A stretch of DNA of 64,000 nucleotides from assembly GCA_024291935.2 (NCBI GenBank), contig CM044326.1:37819948-37883947 (forward strand). Reading direction: 5' to 3'. The position numbers and the translations under genes were made by a program. Shown one piece after another: positions 20,735 to 31,630 of the stretch. A model generated the notes under the pieces. The model did no database searches. It was not told where the DNA came from and was given only the letters and a program-made list of their open reading frames with translations. Position 1 is the stretch's first letter. Each line of letters begins with the position of its first letter. The stretch is from Okapia johnstoni (lineage: Eukaryota; Chordata; Mammalia; Artiodactyla; Giraffidae).

Positions 20735-22070
20735 GACAATTTAATTAAAAGCATTATTGTGGACTTATATATCCGGGCTGCCTTTCCTGAAAGAAAGGGT
20801 AACCTGTCAGTACTCTGAAATGAGTTAAATGCATCTTCTTTGAAAGTATACTTTTTGTGGACGAGGGCAACAACAAGCATCATATTTCCTGTATTTATAT
20901 CCTGTTCCAATCCCCTCCCTCCACAAAGGGATTTGGATCTATGCTTTTCTTTTGGAAATACGACCAGTGTCCCTTTAAATGATAATAAAAACTTTCTCTC
21001 TATTTTTTCAATTTAATCTCCAGCCTCAGAGAGACTGGATCTTTGTCCCCAATCAGTGCATATTCCTCTCCGTGTAAGAATCACAGATGTTGATAGAAAT
21101 AGCCATGGGGTGCGCTAAGAACCCATTTCATGTGTCAGAAGAATTGGGTCTCTGCAAGATGAAATGTCAAAGGAAGGCAGAGATCTGTATGTGGAATGAC
21201 CTTAAGAAAGCCCCGACCTCGCCAAAGATGACCTTTTTCCAGCAAGAAACATTCAAACCACAACTATATTCATGTTTCAGTTTCAAAAACAATATGTCTC
21301 TCTCCTTTACTCTTCTCGGACTTGGCATACTACATATCTTAAATAAAGATATACCCGCGTCTTATTTCTACTCGGCAGCACGGAGTTGAATTTATTTCTG
21401 TCTGAACACACCCGCGGAATAAGGCTGCTCTTTTTAATTCCTCAGGAGGCCCATCGGAGGTCCACTTTATTGCTATCTTAGCTGAATGTTTTACTACTGT
21501 ATCTGCATTTAATATTTCCAGTGTGGCCTCATTTTTGGAATTTTTTTCCCCCGAATCCCACCAGACATCCTTGCTTTAAGTAAAATCCATCTCTCATCAA
21601 TGTGTTAATCAAACTGAAAATTCTGAGGTCCTTAAAATGCAGCTAAGGAAAAGTGCCCACATCTGATCGCATTTGAATCTCCACGTGCTGAAGTACAAAC
21701 TGACAGATCAGGGGCAGAAATGTCTTTCGCGGCAACCACAGGAAGAGCAATTCTGGCTCAAAAGCTACGTTGAGAAGCAAGCGTTCACAGGGGACTTGCT
21801 TTATTCCAGCCTGTGGTTTAGTTGTTTGCTTACTTTTCATCTATCTGCTTTTTGGTGCCTTGTCTTGCAAATTAAATCCACCTTTTTCTTTAGATCAGCA
21901 GTAATTCCACCGAACAGGGAAAGACTTTTCCCTCAGTACCTAACTGCCAGGGCAAAACATAAGATTTCAAAGCACCTGTCATTGTCAGAAAGGGAAAGTG
22001 GCTTTAGAGTCCCTCATGCTGTGTGTGTGTGTTTCCAGCTAATGGTGTCGAAGGTAACGTGACACACATG
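20735..22070. other. 1.3-kb repeat-free, CpG-retaining stretch
   Basis: No transposon recognised over about 1.3 kb in a SINE-dense window. Roughly 20 CpGs survive, for example near 21220, 21355-21380, 21410, 21560 and 21725-21780. This makes it a candidate conserved noncoding element or an ancient regulatory region. Reading frames on both strands are short and unrecognised. Confidence 0.45.
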
Positions 22071-22214
22071 CTCCCCACCCTCAACATGAATAGAAAATCA
22101 CTAGAATTAGGATCCTACCCAAACCGGGGCTAGGATAAGGGAAAATACAGCTGGAAGCAGCAAGTAATGGGGTGTGTTGGAATGAGGGCATCACTGTTTC
22201 TGAACTGGATGACA

Positions 22215-22335
22215 TCAGTCTATTCACACCTCACCTTTAAGTTACAGCAACAGGGTCCAAGTCATGCATCTGTTGTGAGGATCAAATGGGATGATGTGAG
22301 AGAAACCGCTGGGGTAATGCATAGAGGAGGGTTAG
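22215..22335 (+). mobile_element. MIR SINE 3' half
   Basis: 'gttgtgaggatcaaatggga' with 'gatgtgagagaaaccgctgg' is sense MIR after the core. Confidence 0.6.
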
Positions 22336-22719
22336 AGTGAGAGGTTAAGGTCAGGGGGTCATGAAAGACCCAGCAGAAAGGGTCCTGGCCACCGTGTCAC
22401 CTCCACTGTTATATAACAGAAGGTGATAAGAAGGAAGTGGGCTAGCAAGACTGAGCGGGCATCCTGGCTCTGGAGTGTCTGGGAACTGTGTGGCCATTCT
22501 GTCATCACCAGAGAGGGGTGTTGGCTCTTTTTCAAATCAAGTTAGAAAACATTCCAGGGAAGAATTCTGACTAGTTTAGTTTCTGTCATGTGACCAATTT
22601 GTATTAAAATAAACTATTTGGAGAACTTCAGGAGAACACTGATTTGAAAGGATCAGTGTTTCTCAAAGGATATCCTTATTCTGAGTTGACAAAACAAAAC
22701 ATATCCACTTCAATTCATT

Positions 22720-22880
22720 CTTTTTTTTGTATTTTTAAAAATTTGTTTATTTTTAATTGATGGATAATTGCTTTATAATATTGTGTTGGTTTCTGCCATA
22801 CATCATCATGAATCAGCCATAGGTATACACATGTCCCCTCTCTCTTGAACCTCCCTCTCACCTCCCACCCCATCCTTATC
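22720..22880 (-). mobile_element. ruminant L1 (L1-BT-like) 3' UTR
   Basis: A T-run at 22720 starts the antisense 3' end, followed by 'atggataattgctttataat', 'ttctgccatacatcatcatg' and 'aatcagccataggtatacac'. 5'-truncated to about 160 bp. Confidence 0.85.
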
Positions 22881-23149
22881 TTGATACCACTAATATTTAA
22901 TCAACCTGCCCAAATGTCTCCAAAAAGGCTTCATGCTTCTTCACAAGTCAAACACAAAGTATTCTGACCATATTCAAAGCAGTCTTCTCTCTGTTGAGAC
23001 TTTTATCTAGTGACAGTGTTTTCCACTCTTTCTTAAGAGCCTAGTCCACAAATGAGTCAGGGTCACCTGTGGGCTTGCCTTCCTTGGTTACAAGGTTGAC
23101 AGATCTTTCCATTTGTATTCTGCTTTTGGAGCTTGCAAATGTGATTTTG

Positions 23150-23315
23150 TATCCACTATCTCATTTGATGTTGGGCCATAGGGAAGCAAAATGGAGATGT
23201 AGGTAAGAATCACAACTCATGGTTCATTGACTTACTTAAGAGGCTTCACAAAGCTTCTAAAGAGTAGAATCAGGACTGGAACTCAGGCCATTGATCACAA
23301 AATCAAATTTTCTTT
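23150..23315 (-). mobile_element. MIR SINE
   Basis: 'ccactatctcatttgatgtt' then 'tagaatcaggactggaactc' follows the antisense MIR order. Confidence 0.55.
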
Positions 23316-23424
23316 TAAAGACTTTGCCATGCATGTATGCACCCCATGCCCCCCTGGTTTGAAAGCATGATTTTGTTGCTGATTAAACATAGTCTATGAT
23401 TTAAAGGGGTTGCTGGATTGCTGA

Positions 23425-23616
23425 ATGGGGCAAAGAATCTTCCTACAATGCAGAAGGACCTGGGTTCAATTCCTGGGTTGGGAAGATACCCTGGAGAAGG
23501 GAACGGCAATCCACTCAAGCATTCCTGCCTGGAGAATTCCATGGACAGAGAAGTCTGGTGGGCTGCATTTCATGGGATCGAAAAGGTCGGACACAATTGA
23601 GCAGCTGACACTTTCA
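23425..23616 (+). mobile_element. Bov-tA SINE, slightly 5'-truncated, with perfect TSD
   Basis: The head lacks its first bases and begins at 'atggggcaaagaatctt'. TSD ctggattgctga at 23413-23424 and 23617-23628 (12/12). Confidence 0.93.
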
Positions 23617-23629
23617 CTGGATTGCTGAG

Positions 23630-24255
23630 ACCGACGCCGTCTCTAGATGATCTCCATCCTCAAGAGTTTTGCTTAAGGCCCTCCAGTATGCCTACAAAAG
23701 GCAGCCTCATGAATGCACTACAGGCTTTTATAATTGAACACTCACTCTTTAATTCAGAATCTGGACATTTTGTAGGTATTCAGAGAAGGTACCATCAGAC
23801 CATCATGTTTCTGTGTTCCTGTCAAAAGCTGGCCCAAGATTCGTGGAAGCTTCTTTAAGGAATGTGCTGCGTGTCCATAACTGCTACCTCTGACATGTTC
23901 CTCTAGACAGCTCAGTTTTGGAAGCCTACATATTCTGGTCCTTGCCAGAGCTTCCTAACTTGATGAGGTTTAAATTTTATATCATCAGCTTAAATCTAAT
24001 GCTACCAAGAGATAATCATAAGCATTTACCACCTGTATGTTCAATAAATATTTACCGAGTGATTGTGTATATAACTGAATTCTACATAATAATTTTGTTT
24101 AATTTTGAAATGTAATAATAATAATAATTTTGAAATATCTTACTACAATGCTGTAAATTCTTCAATTTCCCTGTAATTCTATCACTTTTGCTTTATATAT
24201 TTAAAAATGTATTAAGTACTAAAATCAAGTCATATTATTTGTATCTTCTTGATTA
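23630..24255. other. unique AT-rich stretch
   Basis: No repeat recognised apart from a short ATA tract at 24113-24128. Confidence 0.5.
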
Positions 24256-24270
24256 ATTGCCACCTATTGT

Positions 24271-24490
24271 GTGTGTGTGTGCTAAGTGGCTTCAGTTGTG
24301 TCTCTGTGACCCCATGAACTGTACCCCTTCAGGTTCCTCTGTTCATGGGATTCTCCAGAAAAGAATACTGGAGTGGGTTGCCATGCCCTCCTCCAGGGAA
24401 TCTTCCCTGACCCAGGTACTAAACCTGCTTCTCTTATATTTCATGCATTGGCAGGTGGGTTCTTTACCACTAGCCCCAGCTGGGAAGTCT
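24271..24490 (-). mobile_element. Bov-tA SINE
   Basis: Antisense copy whose 3' end joins a short TG tract. TSD ttgccacctattgt/ttgccatctattgt at 24257-24270 and 24491-24504 (13/14). Confidence 0.93.
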
Positions 24491-25079
24491 TTGCCATCTA
24501 TTGTCATTATATAAAAACTACCACCGTACATAATAATCATTCCTGTCTTAAATTTTATTTTTGTAATTTCAGTATGGTTAGTATTTGCCTGTAATGTATT
24601 TTGCTATCTTTCTATGCTGTCATATGTTAGGTATAACTTTGTAGACAACATATACGTAACTTTTCAAGTCTTACATTTAATAATGTCTTACTGATTTTAA
24701 TCCTTTTATATTTATTGTGATTATTCATAGCATTTATTTGATGCCTTTAATAATAAAGCCATTTTAGGACTTCTTATTCGGTTTTCTCAAATTTTATTTT
24801 CTAGGGATTTAATTGTAGAATTTGACTACTTAATTGTTTTTTTCTGTATTGGTTTGAAATTTATATATGTACCTTTATTTTTGATAGTTACATCTGAAAG
24901 TTTTGCCATGTATACTAAATAAAGTTTAAAGCTAATAAGTATCTAAAAACTCTTTTACAAAGAAATATAAGAATCTCTGATATTTTGCCTTATAAAATGT
25001 ATTTCTATCTACCTGAAGAATATTTTTTTTAACTTACTTTAGAGTAGGATGCTGATCATAATTTTTTCTGATAGCTTTG

Positions 25080-25560
25080 AGCTATCAGAAAATACCATTA
25101 CTTTGATTTTTAATGATAGTTTTTGTGGCTGTTCAATTCTTGGTTGAAAGTTGCAGTCTCGCAAAACTCGAAAAATGTTGTTCCAATGTCTAATTTCCAT
25201 TATTTCCATTGAGAAGTCTGCTCTCAGCTGGTTGATCTTTTTCTTTCTGCTTTTAGAATTCCATCTGATGTTCTGCATTTTTACAATGAGTCTAGTGCAA
25301 AGTTCTTCAGTTTAATATTGTTTGATATACACGGCATTTTATCTTATTATTATTTCTATTCTCTAACTGCTTTCAATATTTTTCATTTTCATGCCTCTTT
25401 TTCAAATTCTGAGAATTTCTTCTGATTTACCATTGTGATTCCAAATTGTCTGTTCATTTGTGTCCTACTCAATGTTTAACCCATTTATGGGATTTTGAAA
25501 TTAAATAATTTTATTTATAAATAGATTAATGTTTTTTTTTCAATCCTACATAGACATATT
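25080..25560 (-). mobile_element. old L1M-type LINE fragment
   Basis: 'ctgttcaattcttggttgaa', 'aatgttgttccaatgtctaa', 'gaagtctgctctcagctggt' follow the antisense order of an old L1 UTR-type sequence. AT-rich 24505-25080 upstream may belong to it but is not callable. Confidence 0.45.
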
Positions 25561-25564
25561 TGAT

Positions 25565-26400
25565 TGAATTTTATCCTTTTCTGAGTTTGTTTTATTTTCT
25601 TAAGCATTTCACAGACATTTATTTTACATCACATGTATAACTCTGTATACATGTATATGGGAGCTACATATGATCTCCAGAGAGGATTTTCATTTGCTTT
25701 TTCTGAGGGTCAGAGGATGTTACAGACTGGGACTATTTTCGGCTTATAAGCTTCCTGGTTCAAAGTGTAGCCCTCAGGTTGAGCTCCTTCATTATACTAG
25801 AGTCTAGACTCTAGACTTAGACTCTTCAAAGGAGACTTGCTAAATATTCAAGTTCCATGTTCAAATCATGCTCAGTTATCTTTTTTGTACAGTTGTTTGT
25901 TTTTAGATGTCTCTTGTTTTCTATCAAGCCCAGAAAAGCATTGCAATTATGTTTATTCGTGTTTCTGTTATTAATTTCTAGCTAACCCAAGATCTGGTAG
26001 TATTTCAGCCATGACATTCTTCTGATCATCAACTTGCTATACTACCAGAAACACATTTGCTGGAATTATGTTTGAAGGATATTGTCTGCTGAATCATTCA
26101 ATGTTCTTGTCCCTCCAAATTATGATAATAAAAATAGTAATTAACAGCAACAATTGTATACTGAGAATTTACAAGGCATCAGAGACCTGGTCCTCTGAAC
26201 ATGGTGAGGAAGCTGTATTTCTGAAAGTAAAAGTAAATAGCAAATAATGTTTGCCATTAACCTACTTTATAGAGGATTTGGGTTGAAAGGAGTCTGCCAT
26301 AATATTCTGCACATTTAATACTATGCCATGATATGTCTAAATTTCAAAATATAAAATTACATAAAAACTTTTATGGAAAAATTGCTTTTATAATTCACAG
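25565..26400. other. unique AT-rich stretch with an 18-bp palindrome
   Basis: No repeat family recognised. A perfect 18-bp palindrome lies at 25797-25814. 26100-26170 may be a remnant of MIR or L2. Confidence 0.5.
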
Positions 26401-26413
26401 CTTAAAATATATT

Positions 26414-26694
26414 TTTGTTACCCCATGGGCTTAAGCTATATCTTTGTGACCCCATGGACTATATATCCATGGAATTCTCCAGGCCAGAATACTGGAGGGA
26501 GTAGCTGTTCCCTTCTCCAGGGGATCTTCCCAATGCAAGGATCAAACCCAGGTCTCCCGCATTGCAGGCAGAGTCTTTATCAACTGAGCAGCAGCCTATC
26601 CCTTCTCCAGCAGATCTTCCTGACCCAGGAATCAAACTGGAGTCTCCTGCATTGCAGGTGGATTTTTTTACCAACTGAGTTACCAAGGAAGCCC
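26414..26694 (-). mobile_element. Bov-tA dimer with perfect TSD
   Basis: In minus-strand order there is a complete head with a truncated body, then a second head with its body. Two head regions are visible near 26560-26595 and 26650-26694. The 11-bp duplication taaaatatatt at 26403-26413 and 26695-26705 encloses the whole dimer. The internal junction differs from the dimer at 15 kb. Confidence 0.88.
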
Positions 26695-26709
26695 TAAAAT
26701 ATATTAATT

Positions 26710-27305
26710 TACCCCAACAGACTGGTCTTAACCCTCTTTGTCAACAAGGAAAATTGCATGACTTCTTGCACTTGCCTTTCACCTGGAACATCAGAAAGCT
26801 CTGCAACAAATTGGAAAGTCAACTGAGTCACTCTATGTTGGAATATCATTCACATTCCCCTCTCTAGTCATAACATTCTAGCTGCATGTATATTTAATTG
26901 CATATTCACTGTATTATTTTTATTGCAACCATTTAAAAATGAATAAATCATTAAAGACATGAAAATTGAACAAAATAGGTACACGGTTGCTTTATAGAAA
27001 GAGCTTAAATTGCACGGATCTTGTTTTCAGAACACATACAAAATTCTAACACATCAAATATCCATATCATGTATCACTTTTAGCTTTCTTTATGGAGGGT
27101 GAGTTCTCTTGTAGTACTAGGCAGCAACAACAAAAACTTAATGACAACAAATGCAATCTGGTTAACAGAATCCTTACAAAATGTTTTTCTCCAATTTGTT
27201 CTTCACTCAAAACAGTCCTTTTGAGATCCATTGATTTCTATACATTGTGGGATTGAGAAAACAGAAAAACTGGAGCTCTGTGCCTTGCCAGGACTTGAAG
27301 ACTGG
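26710..27305. other. unique AT-rich stretch
   Basis: Nothing recognised. Confidence 0.55.
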
Positions 27306-27309
27306 TTAG

Positions 27310-27730
27310 TGCATTAACCAGGGTTCTCCAGAGAAACAGAACCAATTTATTATAAAGAACTGACTCATGTGTGATTATGGAAGCCAAGTCCCTGCAAGCT
27401 GGAGACCCAGGAAAGCTGATGATTTAGTTCTGAGAACCAGAGGCCAGTGGTAAAAGTGCCAGGTGAGGGCAGAAGAAGGCTGGTATTCCACTGGAACAGT
27501 CAGGCAGAGAAAGCAAATCTCCCCCTTCCTCCATGTTCTACCCCAGCCCTTGATATTGACAGAATGCCCAGCTACGTTGTCTACATGCATAGGGAAGGCT
27601 ATGCTTTACTCAGACTACCAATCTCAATGTGAATCTTTTGCGGAAGCACCCTCACAAACAGACCCAGAAATAATATTTAATTGGGGCACTCTGTGTTTCC
27701 TTTTAGTTGACACAAAAAATTAACCATCAC
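27310..27730 (-). mobile_element. MLT2-type ERVL LTR
   Basis: Starts 'cattaaccagggttctccag', contains 'agctggagacccaggaaagc' and 'gctttactcagactaccaat', and ends 'gttgacacaaaaaattaacc', the antisense order of an MLT2 LTR. No retroviral internal sequence adjoins it. Old endogenous retrovirus remnant. Confidence 0.8.
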
Positions 27731-27814
27731 AGCAAGCAAGTAGGATAGATGGGAAGTGCAAACTCGTTACGTTATTGAAAGGAATACTTGTCATTGCTTC
27801 TGTCCCAACTCTCC

Positions 27815-27973
27815 AGGAGAGAGAGAGAGAGAAAGAGAGAAAGAAGGAAAGCGAGAAAGAAGGAAGGAGCGGGGAGGGAGGAAGGAAGAGAGGGTGGAAG
27901 GAAGGGAGAGAGAGGAAGAACGAATGAAAAAGAAAGAAAGAAGAGAGAGAAAGAGGAGGGAAGTGAAGAAAAG
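27815..27973 (+). repeat. GA-rich polypurine tract (about 159 bp)
   Basis: Mixed GA, GAAA and GGAA units; nearly all bases are purines, with only isolated C or T interruptions. A mirror-like polypurine tract can adopt triplex DNA (known property; formation here is inferred). Confidence 0.9.
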
Positions 27974-28074
27974 CCCTTTCATCTGCTTTCTTCTTGATAC
28001 TGCTTCTCTATACTTATATCCCATTTAGAGAAATCCTTTATTGCCCATTCTCCTTGAAATTTAATATTTCCTAA

Positions 28075-28206
28075 CAGCCATTCTACTTAACCTCTCTGTG
28101 CATCAGTATCTCATCTCTAAAATGGCAATAGCTTCATGGAAGTGTTTTGAGAAATAAATAACATAATATTTTAAATGCTGTATACTGTTCATCATACAGT
28201 AGGTTC
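28075..28206 (+). mobile_element. MIR SINE 3' half, host of an L1
   Basis: 'ctctgtgcatcagtatctca', 'tctctaaaatggcaatagct' and a 'catacagtagg' end are sense MIR. The L1 at 28207 starts right after its tail. Confidence 0.7.
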
Positions 28207-28424
28207 ACTTTTATTATTTTATTTTATCCAGCTTTATTGAGACATAATTGACGTATATCATTGTATAATTTAAGCTGCACAATATGTTGATTTGATATAT
28301 ATTGCAAAATGATTACTACCATAACATTAGTTAATACTTCTATCACATCACATAATTACTCTTTCTTTTTTGTGTTGAGAACATTTAAGATATACACTCT
28401 TAGTGACTTTCAAGTATATGCAGG

Positions 28425-28793
28425 CATGCTAAGTTGCAAAATCTGACTCTTTGCAACCCAAGGACTGTAGCCTGCCAGGCTCCTCTGCCCATGAGATTCT
28501 CCAGGCAAGAATACTGGAGTAGGTTGCCATTTCCTTCTCCAGGGGATCTTCTTCTTTTTTTTTTTTTTTTTATAAATTTACTTATTTTAGTTGGGGGCTA
28601 ATTACTTTACAATATTGTAGTAGTTTTTGCCATACATTGACATGAATCAGCCATGGGTTAGGTGGGAGGGGGGTTCAGGATAGGGAACATGTAAACCCAG
28701 GGGATCTTCTTAACCCAGGATCGAACCCATGTCTCTCACATCTCCTGCATTGGCAAAAAGATTCTTAACCACTAGCGCCACCTGCGAAGCCTA
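28425..28793 (-). mobile_element. Bov-tA SINE split by an L1-BT insertion
   Basis: Antisense Bov-tA in two parts, about 28425-28553 and 28697-28793, inserted in the L1 3' UTR. The parts overlap by the 15-bp duplication described for the inner element. Confidence 0.92.
28554..28696 (-). mobile_element. L1-BT 3' end with 5' inversion, inside the SINE
   Basis: T-run at the low end, then antisense 3' UTR ('gctaattactttacaatatt', 'gacatgaatcagccatgggt'). An inverted piece in plus sense follows ('gggggttcaggatagggaac'). A perfect 15-bp TSD, ccaggggatcttctt, lies at 28539-28553 and 28697-28711. Second twin-primed event in the same locus. Confidence 0.9.
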
Positions 28794-29120
28794 CACAAGG
28801 CAGTATTATTAACCATAATCACTATGCTGGACATCATATCTCTCCTCAGAACTTATTTGTCTTATAACTGGAAGTTTGTACTCTGACCGTCTCTACACTT
28901 CCCTTACCCCTGGTAACTACCATCCTATTCTGTTTATATGAATTTGACTGTTCTAGAGCCCACATATAAATGATGTTACACAGTATTTGCCTTTTTCTAT
29001 CTGGCTTATTTCACTTAGTGTAATGAAAAAAAAGCTTCTACACAGAAAAAGAAGCAACCAATAAAGTGAAAAGACAGCCTATGAAATGGGGGGAAATATT
29101 TGCAAATTATGTACCTGATG

Positions 29121-29332
29121 TGAAGTTGTGAAGTTGCTCAGTTGTGTCCAACTCTTTGTGATCCCATGGACTGCATAGCCTGCCAGGCTTCTCTGTCCAT
29201 GAAATTTTCCAGGCAAGAGTACTGGAGTGGGTTGCCATTTCCTTCTCCAGGGGATCTTCCTGACCCAGGGATCAAACCCGGGCCTCCCACATTGCAAGCA
29301 GATGCTTTACTGTCTGAGCCACCAGGCAAGCT
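29121..29332 (-). mobile_element. Bov-tA SINE, nested in L1
   Basis: Antisense copy dividing the L1 ORF2 segment between 'aaattatgtacctgat' and 'acaaggggattaatattcaa', which are adjacent in an intact L1. Confidence 0.93.
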
Positions 29333-29567
29333 CTGACAAGGGGATTAATATTCAAAATACGTAAAGAATTCATACAACTCAGTAGTAAAAAATAAATCTA
29401 TCTTGTTAAAAAGGAGCAGAAAGCTGAATAGACGTTTCTGCAGAGAAGACATACAGATGGCCGAAAAGTACATGAAAAGGTGTGAACATCACAACATCAC
29501 AGGAAAATGCAAATTAAAACCACAATGGATATTCCCTCACACTTAGAATGGTTATAATCAAAAAGGG

Positions 29568-29787
29568 GGATTCCCCCATGGCTCAGCAATAAAGAATCCA
29601 CCTGCAATTCAGGAGATGCAGGAGATCTGGGTTCAGTCCCTGAGTTGGGAAGATCCTCTGGAGGCGGGCATGGAAATCCACTCTAGGATTCTTGCCTGGA
29701 AAATCCAATGAACAGAAGAGCCTGTTGGGGTTCAATCCATAGAGTTACAAAGAGTTGTACACGACTGAAGTGACTGAGCATGCGTAA
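29568..29787 (+). mobile_element. Bov-tA SINE, nested in L1
   Basis: Plus-strand copy inserted in the ORF2 segment after 'tggttataatcaaaaag'. The L1 resumes at about 29790 with 'aaaagacaagagacaagtgc'. Confidence 0.92.
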
Positions 29788-30229
29788 TAAAAAAGACAAG
29801 AGACAAGTGCTGGTGAGAATCTAGAGAAAGGAAACCGTTGTATGCTACTGGTGGGATTATATATTGGTGCAGTCATTATTAAAAACAGTATAGAGATGCC
29901 TCAAAAATCTAAAAATAGAACTACTGTGTGAACCAGCAATTCCACTCCTGGGTGTATATCCCAAGGAAATTAAATCAGCATCACAAAGAGTATCAGTGTC
30001 TGAATTCCCATGTTCCTTGCAGCATTATTTGCAATAGCCAAGACTGAAGAACAACTTGGCTGTCCTTCCCTGGATGAGTGGATAACGATGTGGAGTATAC
30101 ATGTATATGCAATAGAATATTACTCAGTCGTGAAAAAGAAGACAATCCTGTCATAGTAGCAACACTAAATGACCTTGAGGGCAATAGGTTCTGATTCTTT
30201 GAATATGTATTACTTCTTCTGAAACTTTC

Positions 30230-30737
30230 TCTATTACTTTCCTATGACTTCTGTTAAAAAAAAAATTGCCACAAACCTATTGGCTTAAAACAGCACAAAC
30301 TTATTATCTTAAAATTGTGAAGGTCAAAGGTTCAATATGTATTTTACTGATGTAAACTTGGGATGTCAACAGGACTGTACACCTGGGAACTCTAGGGGGC
30401 AGACTGTTTCCTCGCCCTTTCCAGTTTCTAGAAGTTGCCTACACTCCTTGGCTCATGGCTTCTTCCTTCATCTTCAAAGCCAGCATTATAGTATCTTCAA
30501 CTCTCTTGTTTTGCTTTTATTTGCACATCTCCTCTGATTCTGAGCCTCCTGGCCTTCCTTTTATAAAGATACTTGTGATGACATTGAACTCATCTAGGTA
30601 ATGCAAGATAATCCTCTCATCTCAACATCCTTAATTTCATCATATTTGCAAAGTCCTTTATTCCATGTCAGGTAACACATCCAGTACAAGAGGATTAGGG
30701 CATAAAAGTTTTGGGGGTCATTTCTCTTTTGACTCCA
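30230..30737 (-). mobile_element. ancient MaLR/MLT1-like LTR
   Basis: 'caaacctattggcttaaaac', 'ccttggctcatggcttcttc', 'catcttcaaagccagcatta' and 'tttgggggtcatttctcttt' are in the antisense order of the same LTR type as at 11.3 and 31.9 kb. Confidence 0.65.
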
Positions 30738-30739
30738 CC

Positions 30740-31070
30740 CTGTGAGAACAAAATGGTCCCAGAGATTCATGTGGAGCCAAGTCTCCAGACAGAACTGGAC
30801 TGGATCCAATACAGCGAAGATGATGGAGTGAAGGGTGATCCTGTTATAAGGCTTTGTAGGCAGTTTAGAGCAGCTCTTACATCCTAAACCTATATTTCCT
30901 CCAAAGGCACAGGTAATGAGTTTGGGGTAACTTTGTTCATATTGAATGCAAACATGATAAAGCAGCAATTGCCCTTACTCCTTATTCATAAACAAGGGTC
31001 ACCTATGGCTAACCCTGAATAAAATTCTCCTGATCCCGTTTTTTCAGGGCCTTAAGGCTCAATTGCATAT
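30740..31070. other. unique stretch
   Basis: Nothing recognised. A minus-strand frame of 124 codons (30594-30968) overlaps the LTR end and is not protein-like. Confidence 0.5.
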
Positions 31071-31074
31071 TATC

Positions 31075-31210
31075 CTGCATCTGTGTTTATTTGTGTTTAA
31101 TTGTAGTGCTTGTCATTTTCTGAAATGATCTGGTTTTTATTTGTTTGCTTTCTAAATTGTCTCCCTCCTTTCAACCATTGCCTAATTTCAACCAATATGC
31201 ACTGAATGAA
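31075..31210 (+). mobile_element. L2 LINE 3' end
   Basis: 'atttgtttgctttctaaatt' with 'gtctccctcc' and an end 'gcactgaatgaa' resembles L2. Its TGAA tail passes into the GGAT array. Confidence 0.5.
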
Positions 31211-31382
31211 GAGATGGTGGATGGATGGTTGGGTGTGTGGTTAGTTGGGTGTGTGGATGGGTAGATGGGGATATAGGTGGATGGATGGATGGAAGGGTGG
31301 GTGAGCAGATGGATGAATGAATAGCTGTGTGAGTGAATGGGTGGGTGGATGGGTAGATGGGTGGATGGATGGATGTCTAGAT
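31211..31382 (+). repeat. (GGAT)n tetranucleotide array
   Basis: About 170 bp of imperfect GGAT/GGTG/TGAA units, interrupted but continuous. Probably grew from the L2 tail. Confidence 0.9.
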
Positions 31383-31470
31383 ATGTTATATCCATGACCT
31401 CATATCCAGAACCATGCATATTATTAGTACCTTATACAGCAAAAGATGTGGGGCCTAGAACCTTCATAAC

Positions 31471-31599
31471 ATGAGATAGTTGGATGGCATCACTGACTCA
31501 ATGGACACAAGTTTGAGGAAACTGCAGGAAATAGTGAAGGACAGGAAAGCCTGGCATGCTACAATTTATGGGAGGGCAAAGATTAACAGTGAATGAACA
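31471..31599 (+). mobile_element. BovB LINE 3' end
   Basis: Diverged 130-bp tail: 'atgagatagttggatggcat' to 'gattaacagtgaatgaac'. Confidence 0.8.
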
Positions 31600-31630
31600 G
31601 TAATAACATGGCAAAATATGTGATTGTTGC

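Larger units (their letters stand above)
28207..30184 (-). mobile_element. L1 LINE with 5' inversion (twin priming)
   Basis: On the minus strand the 3' segment (29030 down to 28207) is in sense: end of ORF2 and 3' UTR. The 5' segment (29030-30184) is inverted, reading as sense ORF2 on plus. The inverted part ends at 'aatgaccttgagggca' (30184). The 3' segment begins at the very next L1 position, read as antisense 'cttatttcacttagtgtaatg' ending about 29025. The direct repeat taggttc at 28200-28206 and 30185-30191 is the likely TSD. The L1 carries three Bov-tA copies. Reading frames are decayed. Confidence 0.85.

Noticed and set aside
20900..22062. Candidate coding exons in the CpG-retaining segment (frames of 65-129 codons)
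   Set aside because: No recognised domain and no convincing splice pairs; regulatory DNA is the more plausible reading.
27756..28028. Arg/Glu/Lys-rich frames resembling a charged coiled coil
   Set aside because: Translation of the GA-rich polypurine tract.
31171..31419. Pro/Ser/His-rich minus frame
   Set aside because: Translation of the GGAT array.
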